NCBI RefSeq assembly: GCF_022346005.1
Contig: NZ_JAKRMY010000007.1
Location: forward strand, 1 to 64,000
Reading direction: 5' to 3'
DNA: 64,000 bases
Source of the DNA: Corynebacterium sp. ACRPS
Lineage (GTDB): Bacteria; Actinomycetota; Actinomycetes; Mycobacteriales; Mycobacteriaceae
Under the pieces are notes generated by a model. It saw only the letters and a program-made list of their open reading frames with translations. It had not been told where the DNA came from and made no database searches. A program made the translations under genes and the position numbers. Below are positions 41,441-50,026 of the stretch, piece by piece (positions within the stretch are counted from its first letter, which is position 1; every line of letters begins with the position of its first letter).

Positions 41441-43215
41441 TCCATCTCCAAATCCTCATAGGTGCTGCGATTGTCCTTTAATTCCGTATCGAGGCGAGTC
41501 ATCGCTTCGGTATCGACTTCTTCTGCCGCCGCGGCCAATTTCTCATTGATCTGCGCGGCGGATTTTTCCAGCTTCTGCATCTTCCGCTCAAGCGCGTTCA
41601 TCTTCTTGGTGATTTCGCGCTCTTGCTGGGAAGAAAGCTTCTTTTCCGGCTTCGGCGCCGGCGCGCCCGTCTTCTTTTCTCCCAGGTTTATAACCCCTGT
41701 GTTCTTGCCGGCCTCAATTTCTTCGCGCTTGCGCAGATACTCGTCGATGCCACCGGGAAGGTTCGTCAGGTTGCCATCCCCAAACAGCGCATACGTATTA
41801 TCCGCAATGCGCTCGATCAGGTAGCGATCGTGCGAAATGACCACCAGGGTACCCGGCCACGAATCGAGCAGGGATTCCAGTTCCTGGAGCGTATCGATGT
41901 CCAGGTCGTTGGTGGGCTCATCGAGGAGTAAAACATTGGGTTCTGCCATGAGCACGCGGGTGAGCTGGAGGCGGCGGCGCTCGCCACCGGAAAGATCACC
42001 GACCGGGGTGCGCTGGCGCTTGGCGGAAAAGCCGAGGCGCTCGGCCAGCTGAGAGGCGCTGAGCTCCTTTTTGCCTAGCTGCACGTAGGTGGCAACATCC
42101 TCGACGGCATCGAGAAGCCGGCGCTGCGGATCCAAGTCATCGAGTTCCTGGCGCAGCCAGCCCAAGCGCACGGTTTGGCCCTCGATGCGCTTTCCGGCCG
42201 CAAGCTCGTATTCGCCAGCCAGTGTGCGCAGCAGCGTGGTCTTTCCGGAGCCATTAACACCCACGAGGCCGATGCGCTCGCCTGGGGCCAGGCGCCAGGT
42301 GAGGTGATCGACCAAGGTGCGGCCATCCGGGGACTTCACCGTGGCATCTTCTAGCTCGATGACCACCCGGCCCTGACGCTGCTTGGAAAAGGACATGAGC
42401 TCGACTTTGTTGCGCGGCTCGGGGACATCAGAAATAAGCGCTTCCGCAGCCTCAATCCGGTAGCGCGGTTTTGAGGTACGCGCCGGTGCCCCGCGGCGCA
42501 ACCACGCCAATTCCTTGCGGGCTAAGTTTTTGCGGCGCTGTTCCATCGCATCGGCCTGGCGGGCGCGCTCGGCGCGGGCAAACGTCCAGTCGTTGTATCC
42601 GCCCTCATATGCATCGACCGTGCCGTCGTGCACCTCCCACGTCCAGGTGGCGATGGTATCGAGGAACCAGCGATCGTGGGTGACCACGATGACGGCGAGG
42701 TTGCGCTTGAGCAGGTGATCCGCCAGCCACTGGACGCCTTCCACGTCAAGGTGGTTCGTGGGCTCATCGAGCACCACCAGATCTAAATCCTGCACCAACG
42801 CGGCCGCGAGGTTCACGCGGCGGCGCTCGCCACCGGACAGGGAGCTCACGGGAGTATCCAGCCCTAGGTCCACGATGCCGAGGCCACCGAGCACATCGCG
42901 CACCTTGGCATTGGAGGCCCATTCGTAGGTCTCGAGCTCGAGGGGCTCAATGATCGCCTGAGCGATGGTGAGCTCTTCGGGCAGATCAAAGCGCTGCGTC
43001 ACCACGGCCATGCGCAGATCCGAGGTGTGGGAAACGCGGCCGGAATCCGGCGGCTCGATGCCGGTGAGCACTTCCAGCAGGGTGGTCTTACCGCCGCCGT
43101 TAACGCCCACGATGCCGATGCGATCCCCGGTTTGCACGCCGAGGGATACCCCATCAAGGAGGCTTTTTAAGCCATAAGACTTGGTGACTTGCTCGAGGTT
43201 AATCAGGTTTGCCAT
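41407..43215 (-). CDS. ABC-F family ATPase (Uup-like)
   Basis: The 602-residue protein has two ABC domains without membrane segments. Walker A motifs are GVNGGGKTT and GVNGSGKTT, signatures are LSGGERRRVNLA and LSGGERRRLQLT, and Walker B motifs are VVLDEPTNHLDVEG and LLLDEPTNDLDIDT. A C-terminal coiled-coil of about 70 residues (KKMNALERKMQKLEKS) marks the Uup subgroup. ABC-F proteins act on ribosomes, and Uup types are tied to DNA or translation quality control. It lies next to the ispE block as in other corynebacteria, but is separated from it here by the AztD gene. Confidence 0.9.
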   Translation of the reverse strand: MANLINLEQVTKSYGLKSLLDGVSLGVQTGDRIGIVGVNGGGKTTLLEVLTGIEPPDSGRVSHTSDLRMAVVTQRFDLPEELTIAQAIIEPLELETYEWASNAKVRDVLGGLGIVDLGLDTPVSSLSGGERRRVNLAAALVQDLDLVVLDEPTNHLDVEGVQWLADHLLKRNLAVIVVTHDRWFLDTIATWTWEVHDGTVDAYEGGYNDWTFARAERARQADAMEQRRKNLARKELAWLRRGAPARTSKPRYRIEAAEALISDVPEPRNKVELMSFSKQRQGRVVIELEDATVKSPDGRTLVDHLTWRLAPGERIGLVGVNGSGKTTLLRTLAGEYELAAGKRIEGQTVRLGWLRQELDDLDPQRRLLDAVEDVATYVQLGKKELSASQLAERLGFSAKRQRTPVGDLSGGERRRLQLTRVLMAEPNVLLLDEPTNDLDIDTLQELESLLDSWPGTLVVISHDRYLIERIADNTYALFGDGNLTNLPGGIDEYLRKREEIEAGKNTGVINLGEKKTGAPAPKPEKKLSSQQEREITKKMNALERKMQKLEKSAAQINEKLAAAAEEVDTEAMTRLDTELKDNRSTYEDLEMEWLELGEKLEQ

Positions 43216-43306
43216 AACAGGGACTCATCTTAATACCTCCCTACCGCCACCCCCGCATTCCCAAACATGTTGCTACCGAATTTCACTTGCAATACTCTGC
43301 GTGTGT

Positions 43307-44638
43307 ATGAAGAAGCACACACTTACCCTCTGCACTATCCTCTCTGCCTCAGCGCTCACCATCGCTTCCTGCTCGGCGCCGGAAGAAGACACCGACGCCC
43401 AAAACACCAGCGAATCCACCACCGCGGAAAGCCACGAACATGACCATGACCACGATCATGACCATGACCACGATCACGAGGGCCACTCCCACGACGGCAT
43501 GGAGGCAGAAGAAGGACAGACCGAGGTAGCCCAGCTTCCCACGCGCATCGTCTTCTCCCACGCTGATGGTCTGACCACCTACGATGCCAAATCTGGAGAC
43601 GTCCTCGATGAAGAAGAGATGAATGCCTTCCTTCGCCTCAATGACGCCGGCAACGACCGCCACGTCATGGTAACCAAGGGCGATAACTTCCTCACCTACG
43701 ACACCGGCCTCATCACCAAGGCCCACGGTGACCACAACCACTACTACACCGCGGATCCGAAGCTGGGCGATGACAAGATTAAGGCGCCCCACGCTGGCCA
43801 CGTAGTCCACCACGATGGTTTTACCGCCCTATTTTCTGATGGCGATGGCGTAGCCAAGATTTATAAGACCGAGGACATCGGCTCCAAGGACGCCAAGCCC
43901 GTCAACACCGTCAAGACGGGCGAGGCGCACCACGGCGTGGCCGTCCCGCTTGAGGATGGCTCCGTGGTCATCACCAAGGGTACCGAGGACGAGCGCCACA
44001 CCATCCAGCACCTGGACAAGGACGGCAAGGTCTTGGATGAGACCACCAAGTGCCCCGGCGTCCACGGCGAAGCAGCCGCTGGAAATGGAAAGCTCTTCTT
44101 TGGCTGCGAAGACGGCCCCGTAGTCTTTGACGGCTCCAAGTTCCACAAGGTGGACGTCTCCGATTACGCCGGTGCCGATGGCTACCAGCGCTCCGGAAAC
44201 GCCGCGGGTTCTGAGGAATCGAACGTCATCCTGGCCGATAATAAGACCGACAAGGACGCCGAGTCCGAGCACCCCACCTCCGTGACCCTGATCAATACCG
44301 AGGACTACTCCGCCAAGAAGGTGGACTTGAACGGTTCCTACTGGTTCCGCTCGCTGGCGCGCGGCCCAATGGGCGAGGCCCTGGTGCTGACCACCGATGG
44401 CAAGCTCAATGTCATCGACCCAGACTCCGGCGAAATCACCAAGCAGATCGACGCGATTTCCAAGTGGAAGGAAAACGAGGAATGGCAGCAGCCGGGCCCG
44501 ATCCTGAAGGCCGCCAATGGATATGCCTACATCACGGATGCGCAGAAGAAGGAGCTCGTCGTCATCGACCTCTTGCGCGGTAAGGAAACCGACCGCTACG
44601 AGCTGGACTTTGAGCCCACCGAAATGGCCGTGCTCTAA
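43307..44638 (+). CDS. His-rich zinc-binding lipoprotein, AztD-like
   Basis: The lipoprotein signal ends in LTIASCSAPEE with the Cys at about residue 22. A His-Asp tract (EHDHDHDHDHDHDHEGHSHDG, about residues 46-66, with some ten His) follows, and then a repeat-rich, probably beta-propeller domain of 360 residues with HVMVTKGDNFLTYDTGL, KAPHAGHVVHHDG and GEAHHGVAVPLEDGS. This matches AztD periplasmic zinc chaperones, which hand zinc to the AztC binding protein. No AztABC neighbour is present here. TACTCT ends 8 bases before the ATG. Confidence 0.8.
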   Translation: MKKHTLTLCTILSASALTIASCSAPEEDTDAQNTSESTTAESHEHDHDHDHDHDHDHEGHSHDGMEAEEGQTEVAQLPTRIVFSHADGLTTYDAKSGDVLDEEEMNAFLRLNDAGNDRHVMVTKGDNFLTYDTGLITKAHGDHNHYYTADPKLGDDKIKAPHAGHVVHHDGFTALFSDGDGVAKIYKTEDIGSKDAKPVNTVKTGEAHHGVAVPLEDGSVVITKGTEDERHTIQHLDKDGKVLDETTKCPGVHGEAAAGNGKLFFGCEDGPVVFDGSKFHKVDVSDYAGADGYQRSGNAAGSEESNVILADNKTDKDAESEHPTSVTLINTEDYSAKKVDLNGSYWFRSLARGPMGEALVLTTDGKLNVIDPDSGEITKQIDAISKWKENEEWQQPGPILKAANGYAYITDAQKKELVVIDLLRGKETDRYELDFEPTEMAVL

Positions 44639-44689
44639 AAATCCAGCACTCTAGTGCTCGTGCTTGGCGATGCCCCTACTCGCCCTAAG

Positions 44690-45670
44690 CTAGAGCACTT
44701 CCGCACCCGCAGCCGGGCCCTGGGCTACAACGCCCTTGGTGCCCGGTATTTCTATGCTGACCTGCGCTGCGACTTCCTCCGCATCTTCCTTCGAAGCACA
44801 TAAGAAGGCGCAGGTGGGCCCGCTGCCGGAGACGATGCCATTGAGCGCACCCGCATCCATGCCTGCCTCCAAGGTCTTGCGGAGATCTGGGCGCAGGGAT
44901 AGCGCGGCGGGCTGCAGGTCGTTGTGCAGGTGCGCCGCCACGCGGTGGGCATCGCCGGAGATAAGCGCCTGGGAAATCTCCGTCGTATCAAGCGCCGGCG
45001 CGGTTACCCGCCCTGCATCACGCAATTCATCGAGTTTGCTGAACACACTTGGTGTTGAGAGCCCACGGTCAGAAGCGATCAGCGCCCAGTGATAGGTGCC
45101 CCTGGTCATCATGGAGGTCAACTGCTCCCCGCGCCCAGTACCAAGCGCTGTGCCGCCCAGCAAGGTAAACGGCACATCGGAGCCGAGGGCGGCGCCCAAG
45201 GCATTCAGAATGTGATCTCCTACCGAATCAATCCCGTAATAACGGCCGTAGCAGCGCTCCGCAAGGCGCAGCGCCGCCGCGGCATCCGCGGAACCGCCGG
45301 CCATGCCGCCGGCGGTGGGAATCGCCTTGTGAATCTCAAGGCCCACCTCTGGAATCTTAATGCCGCCGCGGGTGACATACAGGTGCTGCATGATGCGGTC
45401 TACCGCAGCCCAGGCCAGGTTCGTATCGTCCTCGGGCACGCCCGCCGCGTGCGGACCGGATACCTTGAGGTACTGCACGCGGGGCTTATCCACTTCGGCA
45501 TTGCCTAAATCAGTCAGCGTTACCGTATCGTGCAGGCTCAAAGACTGAAAGACCGTGACCAGCTCGTGAAAGCCATCCTCCCGCGGTTCCGCCACGCCAA
45601 GGTGCACATTGACCTTGGCATGCGCATGCGCGGTATAGGTAATCGGCTCGTTTCCGTGTGGTGCGCTCAC
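44690..45670 (-). CDS. ispE: 4-diphosphocytidyl-2-C-methyl-D-erythritol kinase
   Basis: IspE catalyses the ATP-dependent 2-phosphorylation step of the non-mevalonate isoprenoid pathway. The 326-residue GHMP kinase has AHAKVNVHLGVAEPREDGFHEL, the ATP loop PTAGGMAGGSADAAAALRL, and ALNGIVSGSGPTCAFL near the end. The start overlaps the rsmA stop by one base, so it is the third gene of the rpfB-rsmA-ispE unit, an order conserved in actinobacteria. A charged tail ends the protein. Confidence 0.93.
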   Translation of the reverse strand: MSAPHGNEPITYTAHAHAKVNVHLGVAEPREDGFHELVTVFQSLSLHDTVTLTDLGNAEVDKPRVQYLKVSGPHAAGVPEDDTNLAWAAVDRIMQHLYVTRGGIKIPEVGLEIHKAIPTAGGMAGGSADAAAALRLAERCYGRYYGIDSVGDHILNALGAALGSDVPFTLLGGTALGTGRGEQLTSMMTRGTYHWALIASDRGLSTPSVFSKLDELRDAGRVTAPALDTTEISQALISGDAHRVAAHLHNDLQPAALSLRPDLRKTLEAGMDAGALNGIVSGSGPTCAFLCASKEDAEEVAAQVSIEIPGTKGVVAQGPAAGAEVL

Positions 45671-46530
45671 TATAGTCCTGCCAATCGTACAAAGTCTGCA
45701 ACAGCGAGCTTTTCCCCGCGCTGCTTCGGATCGATTCCGGCCGCGCGCAAGGCCTCCTCGGCGGCCGCGCCGGAGCCATAGTGGCCCGATAGCGCGGCGC
45801 GGAGGGTCTTGCGGCGTTGGGCAAAGGCGGCATCGACAAGCGGCCAGACCGCAGCGCGCGCGGCATCGTCAACCGGCCAAGGCGGGGTATCGAAGACATC
45901 GATGCGCACCAAGCCGGAGGCGATATTGGGCGCGGGCCAAAAGACATTCTTACCAATGGTCCCCGCTTGGCTCACCGCGCCATAAAAGCCGGCCTTCACA
46001 GAAGGCACGCCGTAGATCTTGCTGCCGGGCTCCGCAGCGAGGCGCTGCGCCACCTCCAGCTGCACCATGACGAGCACGCGGCGAATGGAGGGAAAGGTTT
46101 CCAAAAAGTGCAGGAGCACCGGCACCGCCACGTTATAGGGCAGGTTGGCCACCAGCGCCGTAGGTGCCGCGACATCTTCGCTGGTCACGCGCAGCGCGTC
46201 CTTTTCCACCACGCGCAGGCGCTTAGCGTAGTCCGCCGCTCGCTCGCCCACCGTTTCCGGCAGCTGCGCCGCCAGGCGCGGATCAATCTCCACCGCGGTG
46301 AGATCCTCAACGGTCTCCACCAACCCGAGGGTCAGCGACCCCAACCCAGGGCCGACCTCCACGACGCGGTCTGTGGGTTCCAGGTCCGCCGCCGCGATGA
46401 TGCGGCGGATGGTATTGGGGTCGTGGAGAAAATTCTGCCCCAACTTCTTGGTGGGCGTGATATCCAGTTTCTCCGCTAAAGCTCGGATTTCTACTGGGCC
46501 TAAAAGCGCGGCGCCCGGGGAATCAGTCAT
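45670..46530 (-). CDS. rsmA: 16S rRNA dimethyladenosine transferase
   Basis: RsmA/KsgA dimethylates the two adjacent adenines near the 3' end of 16S rRNA. Motifs: [20 protein letters not shown] loop [13 protein letters not shown], and the catalytic [12 protein letters not shown]. Length is 286 residues. TAGGTT (46538-46543) ends 7 bases before the ATG, so a leaderless internal promoter is possible in addition to read-through from rpfB. Confidence 0.95.
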   Translation of the reverse strand: MTDSPGAALLGPVEIRALAEKLDITPTKKLGQNFLHDPNTIRRIIAAADLEPTDRVVEVGPGLGSLTLGLVETVEDLTAVEIDPRLAAQLPETVGERAADYAKRLRVVEKDALRVTSEDVAAPTALVANLPYNVAVPVLLHFLETFPSIRRVLVMVQLEVAQRLAAEPGSKIYGVPSVKAGFYGAVSQAGTIGKNVFWPAPNIASGLVRIDVFDTPPWPVDDAARAAVWPLVDAAFAQRRKTLRAALSGHYGSGAAAEEALRAAGIDPKQRGEKLAVADFVRLAGL

Positions 46531-46563
46531 GTTTTCTAACCTAGTAGAAGAATGCAGAAAATC

Positions 46564-46592
46564 GCACCCCGCGCCGTAATGACGCGGGGTGC
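46564..46592 (-). terminator. Hairpin after rpfB
   Basis: GCACCCCGCG (46564-46573) and CGCGGGGTGC (46583-46592) form a perfect 10 bp stem. In the rpfB direction it is followed by ATTTTCTG. It may separate rpfB from rsmA-ispE, which then use the rsmA promoter. Confidence 0.65.
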
Positions 46593-46617
46593 AGAGTGCG
46601 CGGTGCTGTGCGTGCTT

Positions 46618-47793
46618 TTAGCGCAGCCCCAACTTAGAGGTACATGCAGGCCATGCGCCCCAGCCCTGGGAAGCCTGTACCTTCTGTGCCACGGCGATCT
46701 GCTGCTCGCGGGTGGCCTGCCATGCCTCGGGCGCGTATTCGGTGCCCCCAAAGCCAGCCCACGTGGAAGGCGTGAATTGCAGGCCGCCGGAGAAACCATT
46801 TCCGGTATTGATGGACCAGTTACCGGTGGACTCGCACTGCGCGATGGAATCCCATACGGAGCCATCGGCCACGGCGGGGGCTGACGCACCCGAGTTACCG
46901 CCTTGCGGCTCCGGCTCCGCCTGCTTGGTGCCGCGGGCGATGGTCGCAGGCTTTGGCCCTACAACGACCTCGTCCTTGATGACCTCTTCGGATTCCTTCT
47001 TGCCATTATTCAGGGTTACCTTGCGGGTGATCTCGCGCTTGCCCTTTTCGCCCTGTTCGCGCACCTCTTCGGCGCCGGCTTCCAGTTCGGGGTCATCCAC
47101 GAAATGCGGCTCGGCGTCGAATTCCTCAGTGACATCCTCGGTCTGAATGTCGATGCGTTCTACCTTGATAGACATGCCCTCGGTGACCTTTTCTTCCTTG
47201 GCTGGGAAGACGCGGTCATCCTCATCGAGCTTAATACCGCGCTCCTTGAGGACATCGCCCACGGTCTTGGCGGCAATCTTGGTGTAGGTATTCTTGCCAC
47301 CATCGTTGATCTTGATGATCTTGGGGGAAACGACCTCTAGATCCATGCCGTCTTTGAGCTGCGCATCTTTATCCACGTCATCCTCGCCAGACTTCACGGC
47401 GGCTCCCGGGTTTACTCCCTGCAGGTTATTGAGCAAATCAGACACGGTGAGATCGGTGGTAGAAAGCTGCTGCTGTTCACCATCGATGGACACGGCGACC
47501 GGCTTGGCGGTGCGCACGGAGATTTCATCACCATCGGCCACGGACTCAGATGGTGCGGGCGAGACGATATCTTCTTCGCCCACCTGGACGCCGGCGGCCT
47601 GCAGGGCGCCGTCCACGTCCTCGGCAAAGGTGGCCAGCTCTACCTTGTCGCCGTTGACTTCTACGACCAAGTCTTTCTGCGCGGCAATCGCCACGACACC
47701 GCCGACGGCGAGGGTGCTCAAGACGCCACCCGTTGCCAGGCGCAGGGGCAGGGAACGTGAATTATTGATGCGCTTAATGTGGTGAGGTGCCAT
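46618..47793 (-). CDS. rpfB: Resuscitation-promoting factor (RpfB/Rpf2 type)
   Basis: The exported muralytic enzyme of 391 residues has one N-terminal helix ([20 protein letters not shown]), three DUF348 repeats (about 40-75, 95-130, 150-190), a G5-type domain (about 200-285, [18 protein letters not shown]) and the C-terminal Rpf transglycosylase: [20 protein letters not shown] with the catalytic Glu, then [16 protein letters not shown] and [12 protein letters not shown]. It cleaves peptidoglycan during regrowth and division. An MtrA-like direct repeat lies about 145 bases upstream. The position between tatD and rsmA is standard. Confidence 0.94.
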   Translation of the reverse strand: MAPHHIKRINNSRSLPLRLATGGVLSTLAVGGVVAIAAQKDLVVEVNGDKVELATFAEDVDGALQAAGVQVGEEDIVSPAPSESVADGDEISVRTAKPVAVSIDGEQQQLSTTDLTVSDLLNNLQGVNPGAAVKSGEDDVDKDAQLKDGMDLEVVSPKIIKINDGGKNTYTKIAAKTVGDVLKERGIKLDEDDRVFPAKEEKVTEGMSIKVERIDIQTEDVTEEFDAEPHFVDDPELEAGAEEVREQGEKGKREITRKVTLNNGKKESEEVIKDEVVVGPKPATIARGTKQAEPEPQGGNSGASAPAVADGSVWDSIAQCESTGNWSINTGNGFSGGLQFTPSTWAGFGGTEYAPEAWQATREQQIAVAQKVQASQGWGAWPACTSKLGLR

Positions 47794-47840
47794 GTGTAGT
47801 TAATCTCCGGTGGTGCTGTCTATCCAGTATCACAATTGTT

Positions 47841-47952
47841 GCCGCTGGCTAAGGAAAACCAGCGGCGATGCCGCGCTGCTCCACTGTGAACCGGCGCGGC
47901 GGGAAGGTAGAGGCGTAAAGCCTCAACGAACAATCAATAACAATACGATAAC
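47841..47952 (-). promoter_or_regulatory. rpfB upstream region: MtrA-like direct repeat and leader hairpins
   Basis: AATAAC (47936-47941) and GATAAC (47947-47952) repeat with an 11 bp period, the layout of an OmpR-type regulator box. Nearer the gene are hairpins GAGGC/GCCTC (47910-47924) and GCCGCTGG/CCAGCGGC (47841-47866). The same GATAAC repeat occurs upstream of the BCCT gene. Confidence 0.5.
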
Positions 47953-48062
47953 GAGTAGGGAAAGTCGAGAAGCGGTGCGCCACAGTTATAACGGGCGAAA
48001 ACAGTTGTCACATCCAGCACCCATACCACCAGCGACCAGCGGATTTAATTTTGTGACAATCC

Positions 48063-48902
48063 TCACTGTCCTGTCATGCTAATTCCATACACACGGTCAA
48101 AAGTCTCATTGACCTCCGCCGCCAATGCCTGAGTGGTTTGGTGGCGGGCCCGTGCAATGCAGTCATAGGTGTGCCCGATGAGGGACGGCTCATTGCGCTG
48201 CCCGCGGAACGGCTCTGGAGTCATAAACGGCGCATCGGTTTCCACCAGCAATTGCCCCGCCGGGGCCAGCGCGGCCGCCTGGCGTAGTTCCGCATTCCGC
48301 TTGAAGGTGACGTTGCCAGCAAAGGACAAAACGTAGCCGCGCTCTAATGCTTCTTCCGCCACCCGCAACGGTGAGGAGAAGCAGTGGAGCATGACGGTCT
48401 CAGGCGTGGGGGCATCGGCAAGAATGCGCAGCAAGTCTTGATCCGCCTCGCGGTTATGGATCATGAGCGTCTTGCCGGTGCGCACCGCCAGATCGATATG
48501 CCAGCGTAGGGATTCTTCCTGCTGGACCAAGCTCGCGGTGGTCTCCGGTTCGTGGTGGACCCAATAGGCGTCCATGCCGGTCTCCCCCACCGCCACGCAC
48601 CGCGGATCCGCCACCATCTCCTCCAACGCGGCTTTGGTGGGCGCGTCTAGTTCATTCGCCCGCACCGGGTGGATGGCGCAGGCGGCATACACGTTGGGAA
48701 AAGCATGCGCGGTCGCAAGGGCCGCCTCGGACTCGCGGCGGTCATCGCCAACCGTCACCAGGCGGGATACCCCAGCAGCGCGGGCGCGGTTGACCAGCAC
48801 CTCATCGGTATCTTTATGCGAGAAAAGGTGGGTATGTGCATCGCTGAGGCCGCTGAGCCCTGGGGCCGGAATGGGAGTAGGACGTGGCTTCTTTTTAGAC
48901 AT
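48063..48902 (-). CDS. tatD: TatD-family metal-dependent hydrolase
   Basis: The 279-residue TIM-barrel has the TatD metal ligands: SDAHTHLF, AVGETGMD, MIHNREAD, LHCFSS and VETDAPFMTPEP. Members are DNases with 3'-5' exonuclease activity, some also D-aminoacyl-tRNA deacylases. I chose ATG 48902 (MSKKKPRPTPIPAPG) because TACAAT ends 7 bases upstream; the longer frame runs into the divergent gene. It precedes rpfB at a distance of about 270 bases. Confidence 0.9.
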   Translation of the reverse strand: MSKKKPRPTPIPAPGLSGLSDAHTHLFSHKDTDEVLVNRARAAGVSRLVTVGDDRRESEAALATAHAFPNVYAACAIHPVRANELDAPTKAALEEMVADPRCVAVGETGMDAYWVHHEPETTASLVQQEESLRWHIDLAVRTGKTLMIHNREADQDLLRILADAPTPETVMLHCFSSPLRVAEEALERGYVLSFAGNVTFKRNAELRQAAALAPAGQLLVETDAPFMTPEPFRGQRNEPSLIGHTYDCIARARHQTTQALAAEVNETFDRVYGISMTGQ

Positions 48903-48909
48903 ACCCGCA

Positions 48910-48919
48910 ATTGTAATAT
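48910..48919. promoter_or_regulatory. Overlapping divergent -10 boxes of tatD and a GNAT gene
   Basis: TACAAT for tatD (minus, 48915-48910) and TAATAT for the GNAT gene (plus, 48914-48919) share two base pairs. The two start codons are only 25 bases apart, so each -35 region falls inside the other gene. Confidence 0.5.
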
Positions 48920-48927
48920 TGGCAGCT

Positions 48928-49422
48928 ATGTTGATCAGACCAGCGGACCTGAGCGATGTCCCCGCCATGACCGATACCCTCAACTGGGCCATCGAGCACA
49001 CCGATGTCATCTTTAACTCCACCCCAGTCACCGTGGCTGAACGCGAAGAACACCTGCGCCACATCCAGGAACTGGACTGTCCCTTCCTCGTTGCCGAAAC
49101 CGACGAGGGCGAATACTTGGGCTGGGCGCTCTATCACCCCTACCACGATCCCCGCATCTGGCAGGGCTGCTATGAAACCACGATTTACCTTTCCCCCAAT
49201 GCCCAGGGCCAAGGCGTGGGCACCGCCCTTATGCGCGAGCTGGTAGACCGCGCCCGGGCGGATGACAAGGTACATTCGCTGCTCGCCCTAATCGTGTCCA
49301 CTAATACGGCATCATTAAAGTTGCATGAAAAGTTCGGGTTTGAAAACGTGGGAACTCTCAAAGAGGTAACCTACAAATTCGATCACTGGCTTAGCCTCAC
49401 TCACTTAGAACTTCTGGTGTAA
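48928..49422 (+). CDS. GNAT-family N-acetyltransferase
   Basis: The 164-residue protein starts MLIRPADLSDVPAMTDTLNWAIEHTD, a phosphinothricin/methionine sulfone acetyltransferase-like opening. The acetyl-CoA loop is LSPNAQGQGVGTALM and motif B reads ASLKLHEKFGFENVG. I chose ATG 48928; TAATAT ends 8 bases upstream. A paralogue follows 10 bases later, so they form a tandem pair. Confidence 0.85.
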   Translation: MLIRPADLSDVPAMTDTLNWAIEHTDVIFNSTPVTVAEREEHLRHIQELDCPFLVAETDEGEYLGWALYHPYHDPRIWQGCYETTIYLSPNAQGQGVGTALMRELVDRARADDKVHSLLALIVSTNTASLKLHEKFGFENVGTLKEVTYKFDHWLSLTHLELLV

Positions 49423-49432
49423 AGGACTTTTA

Positions 49433-49933
49433 ATGCATATTCGCCCCGCTGAGCTTGCCGATGCCCTTTCCATTTCCGCCATCTACAACGCCGCCTCCGC
49501 CGCTAAACCGGCCAATAACCTCATTACCTGGCAAGAAGAGGTTGCAGACCGCGAGGATTGGCTGAAGGACATGTCCAAGGCGGGCTCGCCTGTGCTTGTC
49601 GCCGTAGACGATGATGAAATCATCGGCTGGGCCGCCTACTTTCAATTCGTCACGCCCGCCATCTACTACGGCACCGTCGAAGATTCCGTGTACATCTCCC
49701 CCTCAGCCCAGGGCAAGGGCGTGGGCTCTGAGCTTCTCGATGCCCTCATGGACATCGCCGCCGACGATCCCTATATCGAGACCATGATTACCTACATCGT
49801 CGATACCAATGCCGGTTCCATCGCGCTGCACAAGAAGTTTGGGTTTAAAGAAACCGGCCGCATGCCCAATATCCACACCAAGCACGGCGTACGCCTAGGC
49901 CTGGTTCACCTGCAGCGCGATTTCCAGCACTAG
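49433..49933 (+). CDS. GNAT-family N-acetyltransferase (tandem paralogue)
   Basis: The 166-residue protein resembles its upstream neighbour along its length: MHIRPAELADALSISAIYNAA, WAAYFQFV, acetyl-CoA loop ISPSAQGKGVGSELLDAL and SIALHKKFGFKETGRM. It is likely a product of duplication. The family acetylates small amines or amino-acid analogues; substrates are unknown. A strong terminator follows. Confidence 0.85.
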   Translation: MHIRPAELADALSISAIYNAASAAKPANNLITWQEEVADREDWLKDMSKAGSPVLVAVDDDEIIGWAAYFQFVTPAIYYGTVEDSVYISPSAQGKGVGSELLDALMDIAADDPYIETMITYIVDTNAGSIALHKKFGFKETGRMPNIHTKHGVRLGLVHLQRDFQH

Positions 49934-49957
49934 GCAGAACTTTTAGGCATAGCAAAA

Positions 49958-49999
49958 GCGCGGTGGCCTCCCCTTTTTCATAGGGATTGGCCACCGCGC
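49958..49999. terminator. Bidirectional terminator between GNAT pair and metG
   Basis: GCGCGGTGGCC (49958-49968) and GGCCACCGCGC (49989-49999) form an 11 bp perfect stem around a loop containing CCCTTTTTC, between two convergent genes. Confidence 0.75.
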
Positions 50000-50026
50000 C
50001 TTCGTATCTACGCTGGGGTTACCGAG

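Noticed and set aside
43210-43306. Zur box before the AztD-like gene
   Set aside because: No convincing TGAAAATNATTTTCA-like palindrome could be found in the upstream region.
43436-43500. Tandem CATGAC-type DNA repeat as a possible regulatory repeat or CRISPR
   Set aside because: It encodes the His-Asp metal-binding tract in frame; there are no spacers.
44639-44689. Terminator between the AztD-like gene and ispE
   Set aside because: The only stem (AGCAC/GTGCT) is 5 bp and not followed by a T-run, too weak to call.
47794-48062. c-di-AMP (ydaO-type) riboswitch before rpfB
   Set aside because: Such riboswitches occur before some actinobacterial rpf genes, but I could not find the conserved GGGGAACC and pseudoknot elements; only simple hairpins are seen.
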